A DNA stretch of 48,466 nucleotides from Caldifarciminota bacterium (lineage in GTDB: Bacteria; Hydrothermota; Tepidihabitantia; B3-TA06): the NCBI GenBank assembly GCA_016934635.1, contig JAFGSK010000060.1, positions 1-48,466 of the forward strand. The letters are read 5' to 3'. The position numbers were made by a program, and so were the translations under genes. The notes under the pieces were generated by a model. The model made no database searches. It saw nothing but the letters and a program-made list of their open reading frames with translations, and was not told where the DNA came from. This document shows positions 31,290 to 38,494 of the stretch, one piece after another (positions within the stretch are counted from its first letter, which is position 1; each line of letters opens with the position of its first letter).

Positions 31290-31808
31290 ATGAAAAAGGT
31301 CTTTTTTCTTTCAACAGTTTTTGCACTACTCGTTTTGCCCCTGGGATGCAATAGGGAAAAGAGGAAATTCAACGAGGCTCAAAAGGTCGTCGAGGCTTAC
31401 TTCGAGGCCTACGAAGCAAGGAACGCCGATTCGACTTACTCCTATCTATGCGATAAACCCTATGTACTTCAGTCACCTGACGGCAGCGTGGCTCAGTTTG
31501 CCGCAAGGCCTGATCTCGAGACTTACAAGAATTTCTTTTCGCAGGTTCCGGAGGTATCAATCCTGACCGTAACCGCACGACCGGACCTCTCGAATCTCAA
31601 TGTCAACATCCTTGTCTTCGAGATTACCGGCCGTTCTACCCTGGAAGGTATGAAGATAATAAGTTTCCTTGCCTTTGCAGGGCGCAACAGCGCAGGCGAC
31701 TGGACGGTGTTGTTACCTGCAACGAGTGTTTCTCAGCAGTCGGTAACATCAATCCAGTCGGCAACATCAATCCATCCGGCAACATCAATCCCGGATTCGC
31801 AAGAGTAG
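31290..31808 (+). CDS. Lipoprotein with a short C-terminal repeat
   Basis: 172 residues with a lipoprotein signal peptide (MKKVFFLSTVFALLVLPLGC, lipobox LPLGC). The central 110 residues look like a small NTF2/DUF4878-like alpha+beta domain (FNEAQKVVEAYFEAYEARNADSTYSYLCD). The C-terminus has three 6-residue repeats (VTSIQS, ATSIHP, ATSIPD) encoded by three 18-nt tandem units (31743-31796). AAGGAG precedes the ATG and it is 8 nt after the second LolA-like gene. It may be a client of that LolA-like protein; this is only a positional inference. Confidence 0.75.
   Translation: MKKVFFLSTVFALLVLPLGCNREKRKFNEAQKVVEAYFEAYEARNADSTYSYLCDKPYVLQSPDGSVAQFAARPDLETYKNFFSQVPEVSILTVTARPDLSNLNVNILVFEITGRSTLEGMKIISFLAFAGRNSAGDWTVLLPATSVSQQSVTSIQSATSIHPATSIPDSQE
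31743..31796 (+). repeat. Three 18-bp tandem repeats in the lipoprotein gene
   Basis: Units at 31743-31760, 31761-31778 and 31779-31796, each containing AACATCAATCC. They keep the reading frame. Confidence 0.75.
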
Positions 31809-31914
31809 ATAAGCTGAGATAATTTTGATTATTTCTAGAAAAAGATGTGGGTTAGAAAGATGAGGCTGTTACTGTAAGTTTAGCTAAAAGGAGGGCTTGA
31901 TAACGGCCTCCGGG

Positions 31915-31942
31915 TTGACAATTACATGAAGGCGCGTATCCT
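31915..31942 (+). promoter_or_regulatory. Promoter of the hydrogenase operon
   Basis: TTGACA (31915-31920), 16-nt spacer, TATCCT (31937-31942), about 52 nt of leader before the first ATG at 32001. Confidence 0.6.
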
Positions 31943-32000
31943 TACCGTTGATTTTCATCATTAACGAAAACCTTCAATCTGCTCATTTGGAGGCAATTAA

Positions 32001-33026
32001 ATGAAGGCACTAAAACTGAAGCGAGAGGACCTTTACACTTATCTTGAGTCGTTGAAGAGTTACGGAGAACTCTGGGGGCCGGTACCTAAGGGTGATAAGT
32101 ACGTATACGCCAGGTTAACTAACGTTCGTGACGTTGCCCTGGAAGCACTGCGTACCATCATCCCGCCCAAGAAGTTCTTCGTTCCTCCCCGCTTCAATAT
32201 GTTCCGTTACTTCGATGATCACTACGAGGAGGCCTTCGATGATGTCAAACGCAGGGTTCTTTTCGGACTTCACCCGTGCGACATCCACGGAATCCTGATC
32301 CTCGACGAGTTATTCCTTGAACGTTTCCCGGACCCTTACTATAAGCGTCGGAGAGAGGCTACGGCACTATTGGGCCTGTCGTGTGTTCCCGACGATAAGT
32401 GCATGGCCAGGTCGACAAACACCCACGCGGTCGAGGGGGGATTCGATCTGGCGTTCAACGAACTGGGGGATAACTACCTTGTCTGGGTCGGTTCATCACT
32501 CGGAGACGACCTAGTTCGTCTTAACATTGACCTTTTTTCAGAAGAGATCGAACCCAGCGACCTCAAGACCTATCTTGCGTGGCGTCGCAAGCGTGATTCC
32601 CGTTATAAACTCACCTTCGATCTGACCGGAATGCCCGACATAATGGAGTTGTCCTGGGACGCCCCGCTATGGCAGGAGTTGGCTGAGAAGTGTCTGGCCT
32701 GCGGTTCGTGCTCGATGGTTTGCCCCACCTGTAACTGTTTCAACGTACGTGACCTCTCCGATCTTACCCTCTCCTCAGGCGTCCGCCAGCGGCACTGGGA
32801 CAGCTGTATGAACAAGGAGTATGCGCTCGTAGCAGGCGGGCACAACTTCCGGGAAGCCCGTGCAGAGCGGCTCAAGCTCTGGTATACACACAAGCTCAAG
32901 GCGTTCATCACCGAGTACGGGAAGCCTTCCTGCGTGGGCTGCGGCCGATGCATAGATACCTGTCCGGTTGATATAAACGTAGCCGAGGTTATCCGAGGTC
33001 TTACAGGACAGAAGGTGACATTATGA
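32001..33026 (+). CDS. hydB: Group 3b [NiFe]-hydrogenase/sulfhydrogenase, beta subunit
   Basis: 341 residues. An iron-sulfur electron-transfer subunit with two C-terminal [4Fe-4S] motifs, CLACGSCSMVCPTCNC and CVGCGRCIDTCPVDI. The N-terminal region carries the family signatures VLFGLHPCDIHGILILDELFL and CMARSTNTHAV. It passes electrons between the hydrogenase module and the flavin gamma subunit. First of a beta-gamma-delta-alpha order typical of cytoplasmic group 3b hydrogenases. It overlaps gamma by 4 nt (ATGA). These enzymes reversibly couple H2 to NAD(P)H and some also reduce sulfur; no maturation genes are in the window. Confidence 0.93.
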   Translation: MKALKLKREDLYTYLESLKSYGELWGPVPKGDKYVYARLTNVRDVALEALRTIIPPKKFFVPPRFNMFRYFDDHYEEAFDDVKRRVLFGLHPCDIHGILILDELFLERFPDPYYKRRREATALLGLSCVPDDKCMARSTNTHAVEGGFDLAFNELGDNYLVWVGSSLGDDLVRLNIDLFSEEIEPSDLKTYLAWRRKRDSRYKLTFDLTGMPDIMELSWDAPLWQELAEKCLACGSCSMVCPTCNCFNVRDLSDLTLSSGVRQRHWDSCMNKEYALVAGGHNFREARAERLKLWYTHKLKAFITEYGKPSCVGCGRCIDTCPVDINVAEVIRGLTGQKVTL

Positions 33027-33892
33027 TTCAGTTACCTGAAGCAAAACCTCAAGACGCGTCGCTTAATCCCTTCCTTCCCGAGGAGATGAGGCTGGTTCGT
33101 CGCTATGACCTGACCCCTGACGTTCGATTCTTCCAGGTTAGACCGCTGGATATGGAACGAGCCCTGACACTCGATTATAAACCCGGGCAATTCATGATGA
33201 TTTCCCTGGCCGGGGTCGGTGAAGCCCCGTTTTCCATCTCATCCACCCCTTCCCGGCCCGGGATGCTTGAGTTCTGCATCCGTAAGGTGGGCAAGGTAAC
33301 GACCAACCTTTTCCAGCGCAAGGAAAACTCCATAATCGGTGTTCGCGGACCCTACGGAAACGGCTTTCCGTTTGAGAAGATGATAGGCAATGACATCCTC
33401 ATAGTGGTCGGCGGGCTTGGGGCGGCACCGCTACGCTCCCTGCTTTTATACATTCTTGATAACCGGGATAAGTTCGGCAAGTTCTATTTCCTGCACGGCG
33501 CAAAGACCCCGAACGAAATGCTCTTCAGAAAAGAGTTCTTCGAGATAAAGGAACGGACCGACCTGAATTGTTTTCTGACGGTTGACGAGGATAAGGAAGA
33601 CAATTGGCCTTTCCACGTCGGATTGGTTACCGACCTCTTTACCAAGATTGAAGGGATAGATGCAGAAAACACTTACGCCACTGTCTGTGGCCCGCCTGCG
33701 ATGTATAAGTTCGTTATAGCCGAATTTCTCAAACTCGGCATCCCCAAACATCAGGTTTTGATGACCCTCGAGCGCCGGATGCACTGTGGGATCGGTAAAT
33801 GCGGACACTGCGCCATCGGTCCTATCTATACATGTCTGGACGGTCCTGTATTCAGCTACTGGGACGTGCTTCACATGAAAGATCTTATCTAG
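33023..33892 (+). CDS. hydG: Group 3b [NiFe]-hydrogenase/sulfhydrogenase, gamma subunit (FAD/NAD(P)H)
   Basis: 289 residues. A ferredoxin-NADP reductase-like module: FAD-binding APFSISSTPSRPGMLEF and GPYGNGFPF, NAD(P)-binding ILIVVGGLGAAPLRSLL and VCGPPAMYKFV, and a C-terminal [2Fe-2S] motif HCGIGKCGHCAIGPIYTCLDGP. It is the site where NAD(P)+ is reduced or NAD(P)H oxidised. Related in fold to NfnA at 40390-41229 in this window. Start fixed by ATGA overlap with the beta gene. The name follows the sulfhydrogenase nomenclature and is not the [FeFe] maturase HydG. Confidence 0.93.
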   Translation: MIQLPEAKPQDASLNPFLPEEMRLVRRYDLTPDVRFFQVRPLDMERALTLDYKPGQFMMISLAGVGEAPFSISSTPSRPGMLEFCIRKVGKVTTNLFQRKENSIIGVRGPYGNGFPFEKMIGNDILIVVGGLGAAPLRSLLLYILDNRDKFGKFYFLHGAKTPNEMLFRKEFFEIKERTDLNCFLTVDEDKEDNWPFHVGLVTDLFTKIEGIDAENTYATVCGPPAMYKFVIAEFLKLGIPKHQVLMTLERRMHCGIGKCGHCAIGPIYTCLDGPVFSYWDVLHMKDLI

Positions 33893-33898
33893 GAGCAG

Positions 33899-34768
33899 AT
33901 GATGGTAAAAAAACCAAAAGTAGGATTTTATAGCTTCTCTGGGTGTGAAGGCGACCTTCTGACTATAATCCACTGCGAGGACGAGCTTCTTGATATATTC
34001 GGCGCGGTTGACGTGAGAAGCTTCCGTATGGCATCGAGCGAGCGCCACGACGACGAATCCCTTGACGTTGCATTCGTGGAAGGGTCTATTACTACGAAAC
34101 AGCAGTCCGAGAAGATAAAGAAGATAAGAGAGAGGTCGTCAGTAATCGTTGCCATTGGATCCTGTGCGTGCTACGGAGGACCCCAATCGGCACGTTTAGG
34201 GTACGACGACTGGGAAGAACGCTTCAAGAAGGTTTACGCAGGAGCAAGACTCACCATAGTAAAACCTCAGGAGTCTCAGCCCTTGGACGAATACATCAAG
34301 GTCGATTATTATATACCCGGTTGCCCCATGGATAAGCATCAGTTCTTCTATGCCCTTACCAGGCTGGCCAAGGGGATGCCGGTTGAACTTTCCCGATTCC
34401 CGGTCTGTGCCGAGTGCAAATGGAACGAAAACGAATGCCTGTTACTAAAGGGTCAACTCTGCCTAGGTCCTGTGACAGCTGGAGGTTGCAACTCCCGCTG
34501 TCCCAATTACGGGCTACCTTGTATCGGATGCTGGGGACCTACTGACGAAGCCAATGTGGCTTCTGAGATTAACCTTTTGAAGGAACGGAACTTCCGTGAA
34601 CAGGAAATAGTGAACAAGCTGCGTTTATTTGGAGGTTCTTCGATGGTAAAGCGATTCGGTGAGCTGTTGGGTATCAAAAAAACCTCACATGCATCTTCCG
34701 TCAAAACAATCTCTCGCTCAGGCAAAAAACCCGCTGCTAGTAAATCCAGCACCACAGGGAATAAGTAG
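33899..34768 (+). CDS. hydD: Group 3b [NiFe]-hydrogenase/sulfhydrogenase, delta (small) subunit
   Basis: 289 residues. Carries the proximal cluster site and two more Fe-S clusters. Visible cysteines: Cys16 (SGCEGD), the GSCACYGG segment, IPGCPMD, CAECKWNENECLLLKGQLC, GCNSRCPNYGLPCIGCWG. The second Cys of the usual N-terminal CxxC is Asp19 here (CEGD). In the F420-reducing hydrogenase, as I recall, an Asp also ligates the proximal cluster, so activity is not excluded. The C-terminal 35 residues (Ser/Lys-rich, KKTSHASSVKTISRSGKK) are an extra tail not expected from the family. AGGAG precedes tandem ATGs; either could start. Confidence 0.92.
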   Translation: MMVKKPKVGFYSFSGCEGDLLTIIHCEDELLDIFGAVDVRSFRMASSERHDDESLDVAFVEGSITTKQQSEKIKKIRERSSVIVAIGSCACYGGPQSARLGYDDWEERFKKVYAGARLTIVKPQESQPLDEYIKVDYYIPGCPMDKHQFFYALTRLAKGMPVELSRFPVCAECKWNENECLLLKGQLCLGPVTAGGCNSRCPNYGLPCIGCWGPTDEANVASEINLLKERNFREQEIVNKLRLFGGSSMVKRFGELLGIKKTSHASSVKTISRSGKKPAASKSSTTGNK

Positions 34769-34774
34769 GAGCCG

Positions 34775-36070
34775 ATGATGAGTCTGGAACGGATAAAGAT
34801 AGAATCGCTTGCCCGGGTGGAAGGACACGGTGGGATCACAGTACACTTCAAGGAAGGCAAACTTTCCAAGGTTACGGTTGACATCCACGAGGGGCCGAGG
34901 CTTATGGAAAGCATAGCCATCGGGCGTACACCTTCGCAGGTAGTGAGTCTTAACTGCCGCATCTGCGCAATATGTACTCTATCACACCGATATGCCGCCC
35001 TGCGAGCTATGGAGAAAGCGCTTGAGATAACCGTATCGCCCAAGGTGCAATTGATGCGTGACCTCATGCACTGCGGTGAGATGATAGAATCGAATGCCCT
35101 TCACGTATTTCTACTTGCACTGCCCGATTACTTCGGTTTTCCGTCTGCTGTCCATATGGTTCCAGATTACGCTGAGGACATCCAGGCCGGTCTGCGAGTC
35201 AAGAAATTCGGCGTAAGGCTCATGGAGCTTACCTCTGCCCGACCCATACACGGAGAAAACCCGATTATCGGTGGTTTCGGTCGTTATCCTTCCAAGAGTG
35301 AGTTCCTGAAGTTCAAGTACGAGGCTGAATCCTTGATCCCGGATGCAGAACGCGGAATTGAGATTCTTCGCAATCTTCGTCAGCCTACCTACATGGAAGA
35401 GGGGATGACCTTTATGTGCACGAAGCCTGAACACGATCGATACGGCTGGGTCGGCGACCGGATATTGACATCAACCGGAGAGGAGTTCAATGTCTGGGAT
35501 TACCGCAAATTAACCAACGAACGTGTAGTCTCCCACTCGATGGCTAAGCGATCTAGTTTCAAAAACAAGCCATACATGGTTTCAGCACTTGCACGTTTCA
35601 ACCTTTTGGGCGAGCGTCTGGACGGCGAAGCAGGCGAGCACTTCCGCCGCTGTTACAACCTCTCCTGGATTCGTAATCCCATGTATAATAACGTTGCACA
35701 GGCGATCGAAACTGTATGGGCACTCGAGGAGGTGCCCCGGCTTATCGATAGGATAATAGCCTTAGATGAGGATCCCGAAATAGTCCCTCCTTCCCGTGAC
35801 AAGGGGGCAGGGTCTGCAGCCGTAGAGGCACCTCGCGGGACACTTTACCACCACTACGAGATTGCTGAAGGGAAGGTTGTCGCTGCCGACGTTATTACAC
35901 CTACGGCTCAATTCCTGGATATGCTAGAAACCCACATAGGGGTTGCCGCTGAAACCCTTGTAAAAGAGGGCGAAACGGATGATATAGAGCTTAAGCTTGA
36001 GATGGTTGCGCGGGCATACGATCCTTGTATCTCTTGTTCTACCCATCTTGTACGTGTAAAAGGCTTGTAG
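34775..36070 (+). CDS. hydA: Group 3b [NiFe]-hydrogenase/sulfhydrogenase, alpha (large) subunit
   Basis: 431 residues. Bears the NiFe active site: L1 motif with Cys64 and Cys67 (RICAICTLSH) and L2 motif with Cys418 and Cys421 (DPCISCSTH). The L1 motif has Ala rather than the Gly of RxCGxC. Other family stretches are RVEGHGGITVHF, GPRLMESIAIGRTP and FGRYPSKSEFLKFKYE. Only seven residues follow His424 of L2, so if the C-terminal peptide is cut after the histidine as usual, the extension removed is short. Six nt after delta, GGAG before tandem ATGs. Last gene of the operon. Confidence 0.93.
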   Translation: MMSLERIKIESLARVEGHGGITVHFKEGKLSKVTVDIHEGPRLMESIAIGRTPSQVVSLNCRICAICTLSHRYAALRAMEKALEITVSPKVQLMRDLMHCGEMIESNALHVFLLALPDYFGFPSAVHMVPDYAEDIQAGLRVKKFGVRLMELTSARPIHGENPIIGGFGRYPSKSEFLKFKYEAESLIPDAERGIEILRNLRQPTYMEEGMTFMCTKPEHDRYGWVGDRILTSTGEEFNVWDYRKLTNERVVSHSMAKRSSFKNKPYMVSALARFNLLGERLDGEAGEHFRRCYNLSWIRNPMYNNVAQAIETVWALEEVPRLIDRIIALDEDPEIVPPSRDKGAGSAAVEAPRGTLYHHYEIAEGKVVAADVITPTAQFLDMLETHIGVAAETLVKEGETDDIELKLEMVARAYDPCISCSTHLVRVKGL

Positions 36071-36286
36071 TGACCTTACTGAATCCCATTATGTAAGGCA
36101 GGTTATGCCCCAGGAGATGTTGGTATCTTCATTATCGTCGAGGACGAGTAAGCTACTTATCAAAATAGACTAGAGTCCGCTTTGCATCAGACCGACCCGA
36201 ATTATTAACCGGCCTACATCCTCACAATCTTCATACTGAAATGAAGCGACCGCATGGAGTTTCAATCTGTGCAATCTGCATCATCT
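36071..36286. other. Convergent intergenic region, left part
   Basis: No gene. CCTTAC/GTAAGG (about 36074-36099) makes a weak stem just after the hydrogenase operon. Nothing else can be named before the hairpin island that follows. Confidence 0.4.
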
Positions 36287-36376
36287 CGTGAATGAAAAAT
36301 TCACGGCGACGCAGGCGTCGCCCTTACAATCTTTAGATTGTTTCCCGTCCACTGACTTGCAGTCAGGCGTACGCCT
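36287..36376. repeat. Five consecutive hairpins between convergent operons
   Basis: CGTGAAT-GAAAA-ATTCACG (36287-36305), GGCGACGC-AG-GCGTCGCC (36305-36322), ACAATCT-TT-AGATTGT (36326-36341), CTGACT-TGC-AGTCAG (36352-36366) and the palindrome AGGCGTACGCCT (36365-36376). They lie end to end, and two pairs share a base or two. They sit between the hydrogenase operon and the transhydrogenase operon, so they may halt transcription from both sides, although no T-run is present. Confidence 0.7.
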
Positions 36377-36394
36377 ATGGGATTATTTCGGCGA

Positions 36395-38473
36395 TTACTT
36401 CTCCGGCGGGAACGGAGCCCGGGCAATCTTCAGCCTGAGCTGACACCTAAGGCACCGCTCGCCTTCGGCGACCGCGGCCTCCTCGCTTAAGACGCACTCC
36501 ACCTCGCGGAAGTTATCCACTCGATCCTCGACCGGCAGGCTGTCGGCAACCGCCCGTTCGCGGTAGGCAAAGCGTTCCTCGCGTCCCAGGCAAGCCTTGT
36601 ACGGTTCGTCTTCTACGAGCTTCTGGCCTATCTTGCCTTCGCCGCCCAGAAAGGAGTCGATGGAAGACGCCGCGGTCCTGCCGTGAGCGATGGCCTCGAT
36701 GACCGACGAAGGACCTTTGACCACGTCTCCGCCGGCGAATATGCCTTTCTTTCCGGTAGCCAGTGTCTCGGGATCGGCCGCGATGTTGCCCCACTTGTCT
36801 GTCTCAAGCCCGAAGGATTCAGGTACCTTGGAGCGCTGACCGATGGCCATGATGAGCTTGTCCACCTCGAGGACGTACTCGCTGCCCTCCACCGGAACAG
36901 GACGGCGCCGGCCCGATGCGTCAGGCTCACCCAGCTCCATCTTGATGCACTCCACGTTGAGCCTATCCCCGGCATCTTCAGCCTTGGTCGGTGCGGTGAG
37001 GTAGGATGCCTCCACGCCCTCGTGGAGGGTCTCTTCTATCTCCTCGTCGGTTGCAGGCATCTCCTTGCGGGTTCGGCGGTAGAGGATGGTGACTTTCTCG
37101 ACACCCACGCGCAGCGCGCAACGCGCCACGTCCATGGCCACGTTGCCGCCGCCGACAACGGCAATCGTATCACCCAGCTCGATCTCACGTCCCAGGTTGA
37201 TGGCGTGCAGAACCTCGATCCCGTCGAGGACCTTGGGGTTGTCCTCGCCCGGGATGCGCATACTGGTGGTATCTGAGGTTCCGATGGCAAGGAACACCGC
37301 GTCGAAATCCTTAAGCAACTCGTCCGGTGAGTCTATCCTGCTTTCAAGCTTGATCTCGACCCCGATGTCTTCGATGTCAGCAATCTCTTTATCAAGCACC
37401 TGGCGGGGCAGGCGGTAGGAGGGGATACAGGTTCGCATCATTCCGCCTGGTTCTTCCTCCGCCTCGAATACGGTAACCGAGTGGCCCAGTAGCCTTAGGA
37501 ACCAGGCCGCGGTAAGACCTGCAGGACCCGAACCGACTATGGCCACTTTCTTGCCGGTGTCCGGTGCGACCTTGATCTTTTCGCGCCAGCGGCCGGTATC
37601 GCGCTCGGCCACGAACCTCTTCAGCGCCTTGATGCTTATCGGTTCGTTGACCTGACCGCGCCGGCACGCCTCCTCGCAGGGGTGAAAGCACACCCTTCCC
37701 AGAACGTCCGGGAACGGAACCGTTTCCCGCACTATCTCAAGAGCGTCCTGGTACCGGCCCTCGCCGACCAGCTGCACGTACAAAGCCGCGTCTATCCCTG
37801 CAGGACAGGCGGCGTTGCAGGGCAGGAGCACCTTCTCGCGCTCCTCAGGGGTGAAGGAGACCTTGTCCGCGAGTGACCTTGAGGGGCAGACTTCCACGCA
37901 CGCAAGGCAGAACTTGCAGCCCGCGTCGGCGAGTGCGACCACGCTGCTCGTGCCCACGTAGGTCTGGATGCCCCGGTTCACGAGGCCGATGACCCCGGTC
38001 TTGCGAATGTCCTGGCACATCCTCACGCAGCGTTCGCACAGGATGCACAAGTTCGGGTCGCGGTTGAACAGGGGATCATCCCCCGAGCGCTCGAACCCCC
38101 GGTCGTGGGGCTTGAAATCGGGAAGGAGTTCGGGCACGCCTATGTACTCGGCCACCCTTGCAAGCTGTGAGCGCTCCGCGGGTTCTGCCGGGTACTCGCT
38201 CATGATCAGCCACATGTTGTACTTGCGAAGCTCCTGCACACGAGCGGTGTCGGTATGAACCACCATACCTTCCTGGGCTTCGGTGACGCAAGCCGCGGGA
38301 AAACCTCTCCTGCCTTCAATCTCTACAACGCACAGTCGGCAAGCGCCCATGGGCGGGATGTCCGGGTGATAGCATAGGTTGGGTATGTATATGCCCGCCT
38401 CTAGAGCCGCATCAAGAACCGACTGGCCTTCGTGCGCCTTTAATTTCTTTCCGTCTACAGTCAAAGTAATCAT
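36395..38473 (-). CDS. NuoG-N/GltD fusion flavo-iron-sulfur protein (StnA-like)
   Basis: 692 residues. Domain order: N-terminal [2Fe-2S] ferredoxin (NLCYHPDIPPMGACRLCVVEIEG); NuoG-type His/Cys [4Fe-4S] region (NLCILCERCVRMC); a further [4Fe-4S] site (CKFCLACVEVC); then a GltD/NfnB-like part from about residue 215 with CNAACPAGIDAALYVQL, FAD site VAIVGSGPAGLTAAWFLR, and NAD(P) site VVGGGNVAMDVARCALR. This combination, with NuoE- and NuoF-like partners in the same operon, fits the StnA subunit of Stn-type bifurcating transhydrogenases as I recall them from Sporomusa. It is not a [FeFe] hydrogenase; no H-cluster motifs. Last gene of the operon, 21 nt after the NuoF-like gene; weak ribosome site. 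Other reading: a formate dehydrogenase-associated NAD(P) subunit, but no catalytic subunit is here. Confidence 0.85.
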   Translation of the reverse strand: MITLTVDGKKLKAHEGQSVLDAALEAGIYIPNLCYHPDIPPMGACRLCVVEIEGRRGFPAACVTEAQEGMVVHTDTARVQELRKYNMWLIMSEYPAEPAERSQLARVAEYIGVPELLPDFKPHDRGFERSGDDPLFNRDPNLCILCERCVRMCQDIRKTGVIGLVNRGIQTYVGTSSVVALADAGCKFCLACVEVCPSRSLADKVSFTPEEREKVLLPCNAACPAGIDAALYVQLVGEGRYQDALEIVRETVPFPDVLGRVCFHPCEEACRRGQVNEPISIKALKRFVAERDTGRWREKIKVAPDTGKKVAIVGSGPAGLTAAWFLRLLGHSVTVFEAEEEPGGMMRTCIPSYRLPRQVLDKEIADIEDIGVEIKLESRIDSPDELLKDFDAVFLAIGTSDTTSMRIPGEDNPKVLDGIEVLHAINLGREIELGDTIAVVGGGNVAMDVARCALRVGVEKVTILYRRTRKEMPATDEEIEETLHEGVEASYLTAPTKAEDAGDRLNVECIKMELGEPDASGRRRPVPVEGSEYVLEVDKLIMAIGQRSKVPESFGLETDKWGNIAADPETLATGKKGIFAGGDVVKGPSSVIEAIAHGRTAASSIDSFLGGEGKIGQKLVEDEPYKACLGREERFAYRERAVADSLPVEDRVDNFREVECVLSEEAAVAEGERCLRCQLRLKIARAPFPPEK

Positions 38474-38494
38474 TGCAACACCTTCATATTTGCC

